A DNA stretch of 64,000 bases. Source: Scheffersomyces stipitis CBS 6054 (taxonomy: Eukaryota > Ascomycota > Pichiomycetes > Serinales > Debaryomycetaceae). The notes under the pieces were generated by a model. The model saw only the letters and a list, made by a program, of their open reading frames with translations. It did no database searches and was not told where the DNA came from. Below are positions 10,780 through 21,800 of this stretch, piece after piece (the first letter of the stretch is position 1; each line of letters starts with the position of its first letter). Where the stretch lies: positions 1,674,001 to 1,738,000 of the forward strand of contig NC_009068.1 of NCBI RefSeq assembly GCF_000209165.1, in the 5' to 3' direction. Both the position numbers and the translations under genes were made by a program.

Positions 10780-11910
10780 ATGCGTTATTACATTCCTTTT
10801 GCTCTCTTGGCTGCTGCTTCGGCTGTAGTAATCCCCAACAAGAGATTCGATAATGAAACCATTCCAGCAACCTCCTCCGAGGCTCCTCTTGCTTCTTCAA
10901 TTCTCAGTGAATCTTCCTCGATTCCTTCTTCGATCGTTGAATCTGCCGTGGAACTTGTAGCTGCTTCATCGGAAGTTTCTGTATCTTCTGCTGCAGCTCC
11001 TGCTTCTTCTAGCTCCCCAGTTTCTTCTGAAGTTGGTGTATCATCCTCAGCTGCTCCAGCAGATCCTTCAGCTTCCGTAGATGCTGAGTTTGTTTCTGCA
11101 CCAGGGACTCTGACTTCCACCATTGATGATTATACTACTGTTACTCTTCCATCTAGTACGGTCACAATTGACCTTGCTTCTGTTTCTGAATCCCAGGTAG
11201 TTGCCGAGTCCTCTGCAACCGTTGCTTCTGTAGCTGAGGATGATACTTCTGCGGCTGCTGTCCAGAGTCAAGTCGTTATCACTTCCACTATCGTTGAGTA
11301 TGTCACAATCACTTCTGACGGTGTGACCACTTCTTCTCCAACCACTATTCTCTCTACTTTGACGACATCTTCTGTGCCTGCTTCTACTCTGGACGAAGAA
11401 GAAACAACCACTTCTACTATTACCAGGTTTATCACTGTGACAGAATCAGATGGAGATGTCACAGAAGTTCCTGAAACTGAAGTAACCGTTTTCCCAGTCT
11501 CCGAAACTTCGTCTGTCGAGTACTGTGAACCAACTACTGTAACTGTCACTGTCACCACTGGTGCTGCATCCACCACCAACAACCTTGTGCTTACTTCCTA
11601 CTTCACTTCTACATACCCAATCACTGCTGAATTCACTTTCGGTGGCAATATAACTACTATTACCAGCCAAGTTCAAGTCACCAGCACTCAACTTATTACT
11701 ACAACTATTGCTGCTTCTTCTACTCCTGCAGTTTCATCTGTTTCTGAGGAGTCGTCTTCGTACATTCCAACTAGCTCTTACATCAGCTCTTCTGTAGTCC
11801 CACAGAACGAGACTATCTACACAACTAGCGCTCCATCTGCTGTTGAGCAAACTTCTATTGCCAGTGAGACTCCCTCCTTGCTTGAGAAGCTCAAAAGAGG
11901 AATTTTCTAA
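10780..11910 (+). CDS. Secreted Ser/Thr-rich cell-wall-type protein
   Basis: 376 residues; no specific orthologue recognised. Seen: a clear signal peptide (MRYYIPFALLAAASA), followed by a dibasic NKR that could be a Kex2 site. Nearly the whole chain is Ser/Thr/Ala/Val-rich and should be heavily O-mannosylated. Three related blocks begin TSTIDDYTTVT, TSTIVEYVTIT and TSTITRFITVT, the type of beta-prone repeat seen in yeast wall proteins and adhesins. There is no hydrophobic C-terminal GPI-attachment signal: the protein ends LLEKLKRGIF. It may be released, covalently linked by another route, or held by disulphides, although only one Cys is visible in the mature chain. Several residues shown as Leu are CTG-encoded and likely Ser. 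Confidence 0.75.
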   Translation: MRYYIPFALLAAASAVVIPNKRFDNETIPATSSEAPLASSILSESSSIPSSIVESAVELVAASSEVSVSSAAAPASSSSPVSSEVGVSSSAAPADPSASVDAEFVSAPGTLTSTIDDYTTVTLPSSTVTIDLASVSESQVVAESSATVASVAEDDTSAAAVQSQVVITSTIVEYVTITSDGVTTSSPTTILSTLTTSSVPASTLDEEETTTSTITRFITVTESDGDVTEVPETEVTVFPVSETSSVEYCEPTTVTVTVTTGAASTTNNLVLTSYFTSTYPITAEFTFGGNITTITSQVQVTSTQLITTTIAASSTPAVSSVSEESSSYIPTSSYISSSVVPQNETIYTTSAPSAVEQTSIASETPSLLEKLKRGIF

Positions 11911-13054
11911 GAAACTAGCATCTCTCCCTTCTAGCTACGAAGCTAACGTAAAATATGGACAGTGACTAGAGATGAGAGTGGCAACGTAGACCACTCGCAG
12001 CTCTGTCAATATACCTCACTAGACATCTTCAATGCGTAAGCTTATTTTGTTGATTTTGTTCTCCCTCTCGAAAGAGAGTTCACGTCATCTCATGATACCC
12101 CTTCATCATTCATCTATCTTGATACCCACATCACATACATCCGGCAACTCTAGGTTTAGGAGAGTTCACATCTTTTTTTTATACAATTATTTAAAATCCG
12201 TTATATTTCTACCCGGGCTACGGATTCATAACCATTTCCCGCTCATGGTTTATATATTTTGGGTGTTACCAAAACACATTGTTTCAATAAACGCTTATCC
12301 TGAGAAACTTCATGCTGTAGGAGCCTTTAAGAGGCCTGAGAAGTAGTAATCACATTTCTTTAATCAATATTCTTCTTCGTTGACACTTCGATTAATGAAA
12401 TCAGCTGTTCTGATTTCGCTTCCTGTTACCCAGGAAGATACCAGCAGTCCGTTAGCACTACGTCATTTTCTGATTTTGCACCCATTGATTATGCATTTTT
12501 CGTTCTGCACCTTCACGCGGGGTACGCGGTAACAAAGATTGTGATTAGCAACGCGAAAAGCAAACATTGGCGAACAAAATTTTCGTGAACGCGTTTCTGT
12601 CACGAAACTCGAAAAGTCAAGCAGTATTTGTTTTCTTCTGTACAAATCAGAAATTAAGAACGTCTTGGTGATCTCGGAATTTACCACGACACACACTGTA
12701 GCCACGACGCGTAAGTCTTGGTCCAACTTCTTTTTGTTTTTAAATTTGAAAACAGAAACAAACACATCGTATCAGAGACAACTGGTTGATCAGACTTGCT
12801 ATTTGGAAAGTGTTGTATTTTGTTTTCAATTGTCATACTATAGGAAACCATACAATACTATAATAGTATAGAGAGTCATACTAAACTAGCGTATCCTATA
12901 GAAGTTCCTACTATTGAGTACATTTCAACATTTTTGTTGAAGGATTGAATTATCATAATAGAATCAGAGCCGAAATCATACCTATTACTAAAATATCGTC
13001 ATACACGGCCCTTTAACATTTAATCATATTGTATCAGGTAGAGAGAATTTTCAT
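11911..13054. other. Intergenic, upstream of the SLK19-like gene
   Basis: 1.14 kb between two plus-strand genes. It holds the 3' UTR of the secreted-protein gene and, from 12515 to 12712, a cluster of G1/S-type sites (separate entry). A 104-codon ORF at 12032-12346 has no recognisable features and looks like chance. Confidence 0.6.
12515..12712. promoter_or_regulatory. MCB/SCB-like G1/S site cluster
   Basis: Five ACGCG cores occur at 12515, 12524, 12551 (as ACGCGAAAA), 12589 (ACGCGT) and 12707 (ACGCGT). A perfect SCB on the minus strand (TTTTCGTG, 12580-12587) and CACGAAA at 12601 are also present. ACGCGT and CACGAAAA are the known MBF and SBF sites of budding yeast. The cluster is 340-540 bp upstream of the SLK19-like ATG and predicts late-G1 transcription. 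Occupancy is inferred. Confidence 0.55.
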
Positions 13055-15589
13055 ATGTCTTCACCCATCAAATCAGCACAATCGCCCACTAGAGGCAATG
13101 AAAAGGTCATATTCGACGAAACCTTCTCGCCCGTGAAACTTCCAGTAGACAAGGAGATCGCCACGGAACACCACAGAACTCCAGAAGTAGTCATTCATCA
13201 TCCTCATGGCTTATCTGCCAAGCACGATGCCAGAAGAACTTCAATTCATGCTACTAACAGACGGTCTATGGTCAACACTCCATTAGTGCCTACAACAATT
13301 CCGTTGTTGTCTTCTACATCCAAGAAAGCCATATACCCCATGACTCAACCTCGAGTAAACAAAAGCGTAAATCTAGATAGTATTAAAAGAGCAAAGGTCA
13401 GATTGGATTCAAAGTTGAATGGCTTGTTGTCCAAAAACGATACAGGTAAGGAAAACAGAAATCCTTTTGAGAGTTCCCCAACTCCTCGAATCGATATCAA
13501 TAGCTCCATTGTAGTAGTTGAAGACTCTCGCGATAATAGTTCGCCTCTCAAGCGTCAATCACACGTCGGCCATGACTCTGGCTCATCTAAAAAGATCGCA
13601 AAAGTTGTCACCAACGCTGATGAAGCAACTGACTACCACATTCTGAATACGTCCTCTCAGTATCTGAAGCAGGTAGACGAAGCTTTCTTTAAGGAGGACT
13701 TGGTGGGCCAATTGAGCTCCAGCAAATCTTCACCTGTAGTTTCGAAAGTGGCCGACGAAAATGTCAATGTAATAGACAATGACAGCGACAGCGACCCTGA
13801 AGATTACGGAAGAATCGAAACGACCATTAGTCAGACGATAATTCCTAATGCTACATTTAACGGTAAAACTTTCAGTAATAGCATGAATTCCGACAACCAC
13901 ACACAGTTGAACAAGATCATCAGATTGGAGTCTAATCTGGATTACATAACTCCACAGAGACAAACAGAACCTGTCGCACGAAGTCCTGCCACCAACCAAT
14001 TAGTTAGAATAAATGAAGCTCTTGTGGTGGACGATGCTGATGACGAGTCGGCAAACAACAAGTCAGATTTGAAAGATGCCACTAGTCCATTAAAGAACCA
14101 CATGCCCAAACTTGCTCACAAAGACAGGAATGAGTATGATGATGACGAGAATGGCAATGAAGATGAGGACCTTCTTGAAGGTGAAAAGCTTGCTAACGAA
14201 CCAACTATCAACTTCCTCATGTCACCCAATTCGAAGCCTGTTTTTTCACTTGAACAGATATCTAAAATGAGAAGTGAATACGATAAAAAGTCGTCCGAGT
14301 TGAACGAGCAAATTTCGGCAAAGGACCAACGTATAGTTTCTTTGAGTAAGGAGTTGACTTTAGCCAACGACTTGTTAATGAAATTGGAACAGCAAGTGCG
14401 AGACTTGAAGGAGTCGAATAACAAGTTGATAAGCAACGAGGATATTCTCTCGATTCAATTAAAGCATAACGAAAGAGAGCTCGCTTCACTAACCAAGAAT
14501 TTCAAGATCAAGGAGAATTCAGTTGCTTACTTGAGAAAGAAGTTAAATACAAAGAAAGAGGAATACGAAGAAACCAAGGCACAGTTGCAAGATACGGAGT
14601 CTAACTTACGAACCTTGAGATCTGAATTCAACGAGTCCAACAATTTGAACATCGAAAATACCATAAAAATCGAAAAGTTGTTGAAGGAAAAAGAGGATGC
14701 GTGGAACCAATTGGAAAAGCAGAAGAACTTATATAGTGAGCTACAAGTGAAATTTGAATCCAAGGAAGAGTATTACGTTGCAAAAGTCAAAGAATTGACT
14801 AAACAGAACTCAGAGTTACTTGCTGCTAACAGTGAAAATGAGTCACTAATCAAAGACTTCGAAAATGTGACCAATACTAAGATTGTCGAATTGGAAACAA
14901 CTATTGCAGACATTCACAGGGAGAAGGAAGAAGTGTCCAAGAGATTGGCCAAATCAGCCGAATATGTATCTGAAATTGAAAGCTTGAAGGAAAGTTTGCA
15001 TGAAGCACAAAGTGCAAACAAGAAACTTGAATTCAAAGTAAACCATTTCGAAGATGTCAACCGAAATCTCAAACTAGACTATGAAAAGGCTGAGGCTCAA
15101 CTGAAGAACAAGGACGAGATAATAGCCGAAGACGTTGCCAAGTTGAACGAGTTGGTGGATGCTGTGAACAAGAAAGATGTACAACACAGGGAAGACATAG
15201 AAGCTCTTGAACTTGAAGTGGCCAAATTGAAAAATGGGAGAGCCAATGCTTTGGAAGAAGTGGAGTCGCTTAAGCGTCAAGTTGACCAGACTAAGCAAGA
15301 GTCTGATGAAGAGGTCAAGAGATTGGCACATTACTTGCATCGCGAATACGCTGAAAAGCACGTCAAGAAATTGGGCGACGTTAAGCTGCACTACGAAAAA
15401 GAGAAGGACAGACTTATTCGGGAAAGAAAGATTGCTGATAGAGACAACGAGTTGTTGAGAATGAAGTTGAACAATTGTGATGAAGAAATCCGCCAGCTTA
15501 CGGAAATTCTCGAAGTCAATAAGTTGCAGTATCTGGGTGGAAGATTGAGTCCGAAGAGGTCCAACGGTGGTAGAAGCAACAGATACTGA
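13055..15589 (+). CDS. SLK19: Coiled-coil protein, probable Slk19-like spindle/kinetochore protein
   Basis: 844 residues. The N-terminal 400 or so residues are polar and apparently disordered, with many SP/TP sites and basic patches. From about residue 400 almost to the end is a long coiled coil rich in Lys/Glu/Leu heptads. The C-terminal segment (about 765-820, YLHREYAEKHVKKLGDVK and following) resembles the conserved end of Slk19, a kinetochore and spindle-midzone protein of the FEAR network. The tail is basic. The length is close to S. cerevisiae Slk19. The family call rests mainly on that C-terminal block and architecture, so other spindle-pole coiled-coil proteins remain possible. The upstream G1/S cluster is consistent with a mitotic role. 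Confidence 0.5.
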   Translation: MSSPIKSAQSPTRGNEKVIFDETFSPVKLPVDKEIATEHHRTPEVVIHHPHGLSAKHDARRTSIHATNRRSMVNTPLVPTTIPLLSSTSKKAIYPMTQPRVNKSVNLDSIKRAKVRLDSKLNGLLSKNDTGKENRNPFESSPTPRIDINSSIVVVEDSRDNSSPLKRQSHVGHDSGSSKKIAKVVTNADEATDYHILNTSSQYLKQVDEAFFKEDLVGQLSSSKSSPVVSKVADENVNVIDNDSDSDPEDYGRIETTISQTIIPNATFNGKTFSNSMNSDNHTQLNKIIRLESNLDYITPQRQTEPVARSPATNQLVRINEALVVDDADDESANNKSDLKDATSPLKNHMPKLAHKDRNEYDDDENGNEDEDLLEGEKLANEPTINFLMSPNSKPVFSLEQISKMRSEYDKKSSELNEQISAKDQRIVSLSKELTLANDLLMKLEQQVRDLKESNNKLISNEDILSIQLKHNERELASLTKNFKIKENSVAYLRKKLNTKKEEYEETKAQLQDTESNLRTLRSEFNESNNLNIENTIKIEKLLKEKEDAWNQLEKQKNLYSELQVKFESKEEYYVAKVKELTKQNSELLAANSENESLIKDFENVTNTKIVELETTIADIHREKEEVSKRLAKSAEYVSEIESLKESLHEAQSANKKLEFKVNHFEDVNRNLKLDYEKAEAQLKNKDEIIAEDVAKLNELVDAVNKKDVQHREDIEALELEVAKLKNGRANALEEVESLKRQVDQTKQESDEEVKRLAHYLHREYAEKHVKKLGDVKLHYEKEKDRLIRERKIADRDNELLRMKLNNCDEEIRQLTEILEVNKLQYLGGRLSPKRSNGGRSNRY

Positions 15590-16438
15590 TTGTATAGAGA
15601 GATATAATAATAGAAAATTAGGGAATAAGTAGTATACGTAAAAAGTTTGTTGGCGGGCAGCAAGCATATTTCAAATTCCTTCATTAGAGAACTCATAAAT
15701 AGTTGGAGCCATTTTGCACCCATATATCAAAAATGGTCTTTGGCCGGGTAATTTCACGTGATGATGAATTTTGTATCACTTTCTCTCAGTATAAATTGAA
15801 CAGCAATTTCCAACGACAGAAAGAAGTCACTGAAGCCAGCAACAGCTTGAAATCATTCATTAAACAACAATCAATTTGGACCCCGATATTCCATCATATT
15901 TGTTTGTTTGTGTATAGTCGTTTAGTGTACAGCAGTCTTTTGTGGATAAAAAAGAGTACCTAATCACAGTGGAATTATAGCGGAAAAAGTGGCCATAGTC
16001 AAGATCTTTGTATTAGTAACAATCAAAAGAGTTCATTAGTTGATCATTCCTGGGAGAAGTTTATCATTATTGTATAATTATAATATTTATCAACTTTTTA
16101 TTACATCATTATTGATAACTAATTGATTAGTGTTGAGTAACAGTCAATCTCGATCCGTTCCTTTTGAGAATCATACAGTATTTTTTTAAGTTATAAATCC
16201 GATTTTACTGTCAATATTTGAAATTCATTTTTATCAACTATTAGATATCATATCATATTGGAAAGCATATATCATATAAAAGTGATATCTTCGTTTATCA
16301 AACTTTTAGGTGTCTTATATTTGAGTATTATTAAGCTTTCGTTTTCGCTCATTAATTATCTTCATTGAGAATCACCTTACCATTTTGATTATATTCATTT
16401 ATCTTAATTACTGAATATCTTATCTATTGTCAAATATC
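15590..16438. other. Intergenic, 5' region of TOA1
   Basis: 849 bp, very AT-rich from about 16020 onward. One E-box (TCACGTGA, 15754-15761) is present. A 15703-15963 open frame lacks an early ATG and any domain. No RNA gene seen. Confidence 0.55.
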
Positions 16439-17188
16439 ATGTCCAATAACGAGGCTAGCAAGCTCTACGAGACCATCATCGAGGATGTCATCAACGATTC
16501 AAGGCAGGACTTTGAAGACAGTGGCATAGACGAGTCGACGTTGCAAGACTTGCGTAGAATATGGTGTGAAAAGTTGTCACAGGCACAAGTGGCCAAGTTT
16601 TCCTGGGACGAGGACGACGCCGCCGATATTCATCAACACCCACAAGTATCTCAGGCCTCTGCCTCGAATGGCTCAGGTCTTGAGTTGCCGACTGTAAATG
16701 GTGATGTTCTTTCGTATAACACTGTGTCCAGTGGAATTGGCATTGAGCTTCCAGATATAACTAAAAAGGATGACGTAGATGATACCGGCTTGATGTTGCC
16801 CAAAATAAACCAGGCTGATGGTACCTTCGAATTTACAATCTACACCGATGGTGCTGACAAGTTCATGAATGCATTAAAGAAAAGCGACAATGAAAACAAA
16901 AGTAAGAAAAGGATCGTCCAGGCTGACGGAACGTTTGGAGAAGATGACGATGATGATGACGATATATTTAACGACTCAGACGACATCAACTCCGATTTAG
17001 ATGACGACTTGGAGAGCGAAAAGTCGGACGACGAAGATGGTGACCAGGTGGGCCAAATCATGTTGTGTTTGTACGACAAGGTGCAAAGAATTAAAAATAA
17101 GTGGAAATCAAACTTAAAGGAAGGCATTGCAAATATAGATGGCAAGGATTACGTGTTTCACAAGGCTACAGGCGAAAGCGAATGGTAG
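16439..17188 (+). CDS. TOA1: TFIIA large subunit Toa1
   Basis: 249 residues. It is the large subunit of TFIIA, which binds TBP on promoters. Seen: the N-terminal helical domain (SKLYETIIEDVINDSRQDFED, then LQDLRRIWCEKL), a variable acidic linker containing two QADGT(F) blocks and a run of Asp, and the C-terminal beta-barrel segment ending in KDYVFHKATGESEW. The N- and C-terminal halves are the two conserved regions of the family. The open frame starts four codons earlier at a TTG; the first ATG is 16439. Length is close to S. cerevisiae Toa1 (286). Confidence 0.95.
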   Translation: MSNNEASKLYETIIEDVINDSRQDFEDSGIDESTLQDLRRIWCEKLSQAQVAKFSWDEDDAADIHQHPQVSQASASNGSGLELPTVNGDVLSYNTVSSGIGIELPDITKKDDVDDTGLMLPKINQADGTFEFTIYTDGADKFMNALKKSDNENKSKKRIVQADGTFGEDDDDDDDIFNDSDDINSDLDDDLESEKSDDEDGDQVGQIMLCLYDKVQRIKNKWKSNLKEGIANIDGKDYVFHKATGESEW

Positions 17189-17468
17189 TTTGTTTATTTC
17201 TAGCGATATTATTAATAGTGCTAATTGTAGTAGTATTGTTAGGAATTGCTTTTCAATGTATTATTTATTGCCAGTATGTTTAGTTTATTATACAAAAATT
17301 CATCCTATCGAGTCTGAAATGTTAATCGTGAATTCATCTATTTAAGTGTAGGTAAATGTTGTTGAAGTTATAGAAACGAAGCGATAAAGAAATGAATAGT
17401 TAGGTAGTTCCCTCTGGAAATGCAGTTATAAGAAGTGAAAGTGATGAAGTGTTATTCGTTCATAGTTT

Positions 17469-18197
17469 TCAAGCCATGGCAGGAGAGTTCAAAGTGCTAG
17501 AATAAGCAGGGGGAGGACGTTCGTACTTCTCGTCAGAAACAACTTGTGGAACTGGAGGTGGAACATTTCCATTCTGTTGGCTCATTTGCATTTGCTGTTG
17601 AGCCATCATCTGCTGTTGCTGGTTCATCATCTGTTGTTGCTGGTTCATTTGTTCTTGCTGTTGAGCCATCTGTTCCTTTTCTCTTCTCTTTCTTCTCCAG
17701 CTGCTACCCATGAAAACGCCCACAGTACCCATCATCATCGATGTGAACATGGCTCTTCTGAACATTCTTTGCATCATGAAACCATGGGCCATACGACGGG
17801 ATCTGTTTCTGTCTCGTTGTTCTTGTCTTTGCCTTTCGTAATTTCTGTTGTTGTAGTTGGAGTTGGAGTTGGAGTTGGAGTTGTTGTAGTTAGAGTTTCC
17901 ACTACTATAATTACGGTTTCCATAACCATTCGAGTTGGAGTTCGAATTGGAACTTCTGTTGTAATTGGAATTGGTGTTCGAACTTCTGTTATAGTTTGAG
18001 TTTGTGTTCGAACTTCTATTGTTTGTGGTGCTTGAATTTGAATTATAATTTCTGGATCTGGTACCATTCAGATATGCACTATTGGTAGCTCTAGACGTAT
18101 AGGCTGATCTTGAATAGCCACCTCCGTAACCACCACCGTAGCCACCATATCCACCACCAAATCCTCTTCCGTAACCACCGTAACCTCTTCCGTACAT
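17469..18197 (-). CDS. Gly/Asn/Gln-rich low-complexity protein with a PY motif
   Basis: 242 residues; no orthologue recognised. Regions in order: a Gly/Tyr/Arg repeat (about 1-28, GYGG units); an Asn/Ser/Tyr-rich stretch with repeated SNTNSNYNR units (about 50-120); a basic block; a short Met-rich hydrophobic segment (MFTSMMMGTVGVFMGSSW, about 152-169) that could cross or sit on a membrane; a basic stop-transfer-like RRKRREK; a Gln/Met-rich tract (about 180-212); and a C-terminal PPPAY that could recruit an Rsp5-type ubiquitin ligase. The Asn/Gln composition is prion-like. Tandem codon repeats make length variation likely. The next gene on the same strand, BEM3, lies upstream of it. Confidence 0.7.
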   Translation of the reverse strand: MYGRGYGGYGRGFGGGYGGYGGGYGGGYSRSAYTSRATNSAYLNGTRSRNYNSNSSTTNNRSSNTNSNYNRSSNTNSNYNRSSNSNSNSNGYGNRNYSSGNSNYNNSNSNSNSNYNNRNYERQRQEQRDRNRSRRMAHGFMMQRMFRRAMFTSMMMGTVGVFMGSSWRRKRREKEQMAQQQEQMNQQQQMMNQQQQMMAQQQMQMSQQNGNVPPPVPQVVSDEKYERPPPAYSSTLNSPAMA

Positions 18198-18894
18198 AAT
18201 GATGAGTAGTTTTTAGCTTGTGTTGAGTGAAGAATAGTACTGGTCAATCGAAATAGTACTATTGAATAATTGTTTAGTATTGTAGGGCTAATAGTAATCC
18301 TGTGTTAATATCAGCACTAATCGCAGTAGTAAATATTGCTAGTTGTTAATTGAAATTGTATTGATGAATACTCGAAAACATCCTACACTCTTACTACGTT
18401 CCATTTAAACTACTTTATATACTTTTTCAAAATGGAAAAGCAGTTAATGATACATGATTGCAACTATTTCCATCGTATGGTTTTCGTAGGCGCAATCGCA
18501 AATCAGTCAGGCCGCGAAAGATGCAAAATGACATATTATGTAAAAAAATGCACCCTGCACAAAGAAGATCCACTAGTCATCGAATTTGCATTCGATGCGT
18601 GCTGCAGGCTGTGTGTCATCATGCCCGTATACTATAGCCGCTTAGGGATTTATAGTCAGGAAATGTGCATCTCATCTGACGTAGGCCAAGTCTCGTATAT
18701 TGTCGTCATTACGGGGCTGTTCTTTTACTGATGAGAGATTAAAATATCGTTAGATTAAAATTATACAATACAAACAAGAATAGATTAATTGTCATTATGG
18801 GAAGTCGTAAATACAATTAAAAGAAAATATTACTGTCATTAGCTATTCAAGAAACAGCCTTTGTGGACCCAGTTCGGTAACTGTAACTTTGCTA
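18198..18894. other. Intergenic between BEM3 3' end and the PY-motif gene
   Basis: 697 bp forming the promoter of the PY-motif gene and the BEM3 3' UTR. A 99-codon plus-strand ORF (18432-18731) starts with ATG but has no recognisable domain or signal; I do not call it. Nothing else seen. Confidence 0.5.
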
Positions 18895-21800
18895 TCAAAA
18901 GTTAGGGATATGCAAGTCAAGCACTTCTCTATCTTTGTCCGGCGTAGGCTTGCCATTCTCGAAAATGTACTCAAAGTCAACCAAACAGGTGCTGAGAACT
19001 TCAAGCGAAATGTTCAACGTAGGAACGAACACAATACAAACATTTCTTAAGTTCATTCTGTTTATCTGGTTCTGGGCAATAATCTGACTCAAGAACTTAA
19101 AGATCACATAACACATATCATAGTGAATCTTGTCCACATTGTTTCTATCATTAATAAACTCTTTGAAAATTAGCGCCAACGAGACAGGAGGCAAAGTTGA
19201 ATTGTGCAATATGACACTATTGAGATGGTTATATGGATGCAATCCAAGAATTGGACTAGGCAACTCTCTTAAATACGTCTTCAATAAACCAGCAACTGTA
19301 TGAATATCTGGCTTCAAAGGAGACTCAAACAAGTCAAGGTCAAATTGAGTATTGAACTGCTCCTTCAATTGTCTGATTGTAGAAGCAGACCCACTCAATC
19401 TGAAAATACCCTCTTCGTACATTGAGCCTGTTTTGATTAAATAGTCCAAACATCTAGCCACAATACTTGGAACAACTCTGCCTAAAGTTTCGGTATTAGA
19501 TAATTTGTAGGCATCTTCAATTTCTCTGCCAAATATTTTCTTAGCAACATTATCATCCAAATTCATTTGATTCAAATAGTGTTGAGTCGATTGGTTATTA
19601 GCAGGATAAGGTGGTGGAGGTATAGAATCGACTTCATCCAAAATACTATCCGTCGACAACTGATTATGGGATGAGTTATTCTTTCTAAATGGGAAGATAC
19701 TTCGCATTTTATTCTTTTTGCTTTCTTTGGAATCTTTGTCTTCCTGTGAATGTGAGGTATAGGATGAACCTTGATCGTAATTCGACACATGGGCCAGTCC
19801 TGGAGTTATGCTGTTTCCGCTAACATATCTCTTGGTTGAATATTCAAGCTCGTCTTGATAATTACTAGCTGGTGTTGCCAACATCGAATCAGACATATCT
19901 GAAGTCATGGTGATGTCACTAAGGTCGTTGAATTCTACGAGAGTGGAAACCCATGAATCTCTTTCTTCGTCCGTTTCAGCACAGAAGAAATACTTTGGTA
20001 AGGAAGATGACAATTTAGAAGACTTCTGGGATTCAATAATTAAGAAGGCATGTCTATATCCCTTATCTTCAGCTACGTTGTCATTAGATTGTCTTCCCAC
20101 CTGGGCACCTTTCAACTTGATTTGTTCAATCAAAGGCCCCCCCGGATTCTCATAGATTTCCATATATGCGCCTTCAACTTGGCACCATCTGATCTTCCAG
20201 TTGGATCCAAGACCCTTGTGACGACGTACAAGGAACCCTTCCTTTCTGGCCCCACTCTTATAATCATCAAGAGGATTTACGAAATCTAACGAAAGATAGC
20301 GGCACATTCTATAAAGAACAACATGTGGAATGTGAGGCATCATAAAGATCGTATTGAAGTAGTTCTGCAATGCCGCACGACGATGCTCGATTTTGATGGG
20401 TGTGTTGGAGAGGAAAAGAGACTTGTCAGGAATTGCCGGGAGACCAAAGAATTCAATAATAGGTCTGATTTCTCCATCAAAGGCAATCAACTGAGAATAA
20501 GTCTTTCTAATTCTCCACATCTCTTTATTAGTTTCACGATCGTGAATAGAAATAGTACAATTTGGATCATCAGAACGCTTGGATGCCTGGTTAAGTGAGT
20601 TAACATTAATTGTACTGACAACATAGATGTTAATTGTCTGGAAATCCTCAGGTCTGATAAATAACGCAGTATCGTCTTCGTCTGCCTTCTTTGATGACAT
20701 TACGTGGAAGCTTGAGTTTGGAGTTTGGTTAGTCTGGTTTGAATGCTTTAACGTAGTTTCTCCAGATGAGAAATCTGGATTGGCTGGGGTTCTCATTCCT
20801 TCGTTGTTGTTGTCAAACGTGCTCAATTGAGCCGGAGAAACTTGTGAATGCGTGAAAGAGCCATGCATTGGAGAAGAAATATAGCTTCTACTGTCTTCCT
20901 CCAACTGTGGATTTGGTATTTCGTTGAGTTTCATGTTGAACTTTCCATTCGCCAACATATCGGGCGTATTAGGAACTCGCCTCGTAGCACTGTAATCAGT
21001 ATTAGAAAATTGGGTAGTAGCTTGAGAAGGCGGAGTGTTAAACCTGGACTGCAGCCCAAATACATTAGGCGTCACTACAGAGTCGTTATTTCCAGTATCC
21101 AAGTTAGCTGGAGATCTCAATCCAAAGTTAGAAGCTCCATCAGTAGGTGTAGGAGGAGCTGGCAAAGCTGGCATAGGAGGCAAAGATGGAGGAGCTGGAG
21201 GAAGTGGTGGTACAGAAGAATCACCCAGCTGCTGTAAAGTAGGTGGTAGCTTTATTCTCGATTTGTACTGATTGTACTGATTGGTTTGGTTAAAACTTCC
21301 TGAGCTCTGACTCCCTCTTGCTTGTGAATACATCTTCTTTTCCGGAGCAGACTGGAAATTTCGATTTTGTCCAAGATCAGGACTGAAATTCTTCAGATCT
21401 ACAGGAGAAACAATGCTGTAATTATCAAGTTGTTCTTTTTCTGGACTTGAATCCGAATCCGGAAGAACAATCGTAGGTGGAGAGAATGTGTTATGTCTGA
21501 TTGGCGAAGTTGGAAGTGGTGGAAGAGGTTGGATCAAGCTGGAAGATGAAGTCGTCGCAGTCAGCAAATCGTTGGACAATTTATCAGAGTTGGTTGCCGC
21601 CGATTTCGAAGGCTCGATATCTGGTAGAGACTTATCAATATTGGCCAATTTTCCTACAGAAGTCGAAGCTGATACATTACTCATAGCAGATGGAATACTG
21701 GATGAGGTTGAGCCAATAGATACAATGGAAGCTTTCTTCATTACCACTTGTTGAGCAGTCTGAGCAAGAACAGAAACTGCCGTAGCAGCTTGAGGCTGTG

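Noticed and set aside
12032..12346. 104-codon ORF downstream of the secreted-protein gene
   Set aside because: Hydrophobic start, but the rest looks like translated AT-rich non-coding DNA; no known features.
15754..15761. TCACGTGA and other intergenic CACGTG boxes as a shared regulon
   Set aside because: The number of CACGTG boxes in the window is about what base composition predicts; only the 14-bp palindrome at 5749-5762 stands out.
18432..18731. 99-codon plus-strand ORF with ATG
   Set aside because: No domain, signal or membrane pattern, and composition unlike neighbours; lies in the promoter/3' UTR spacer.
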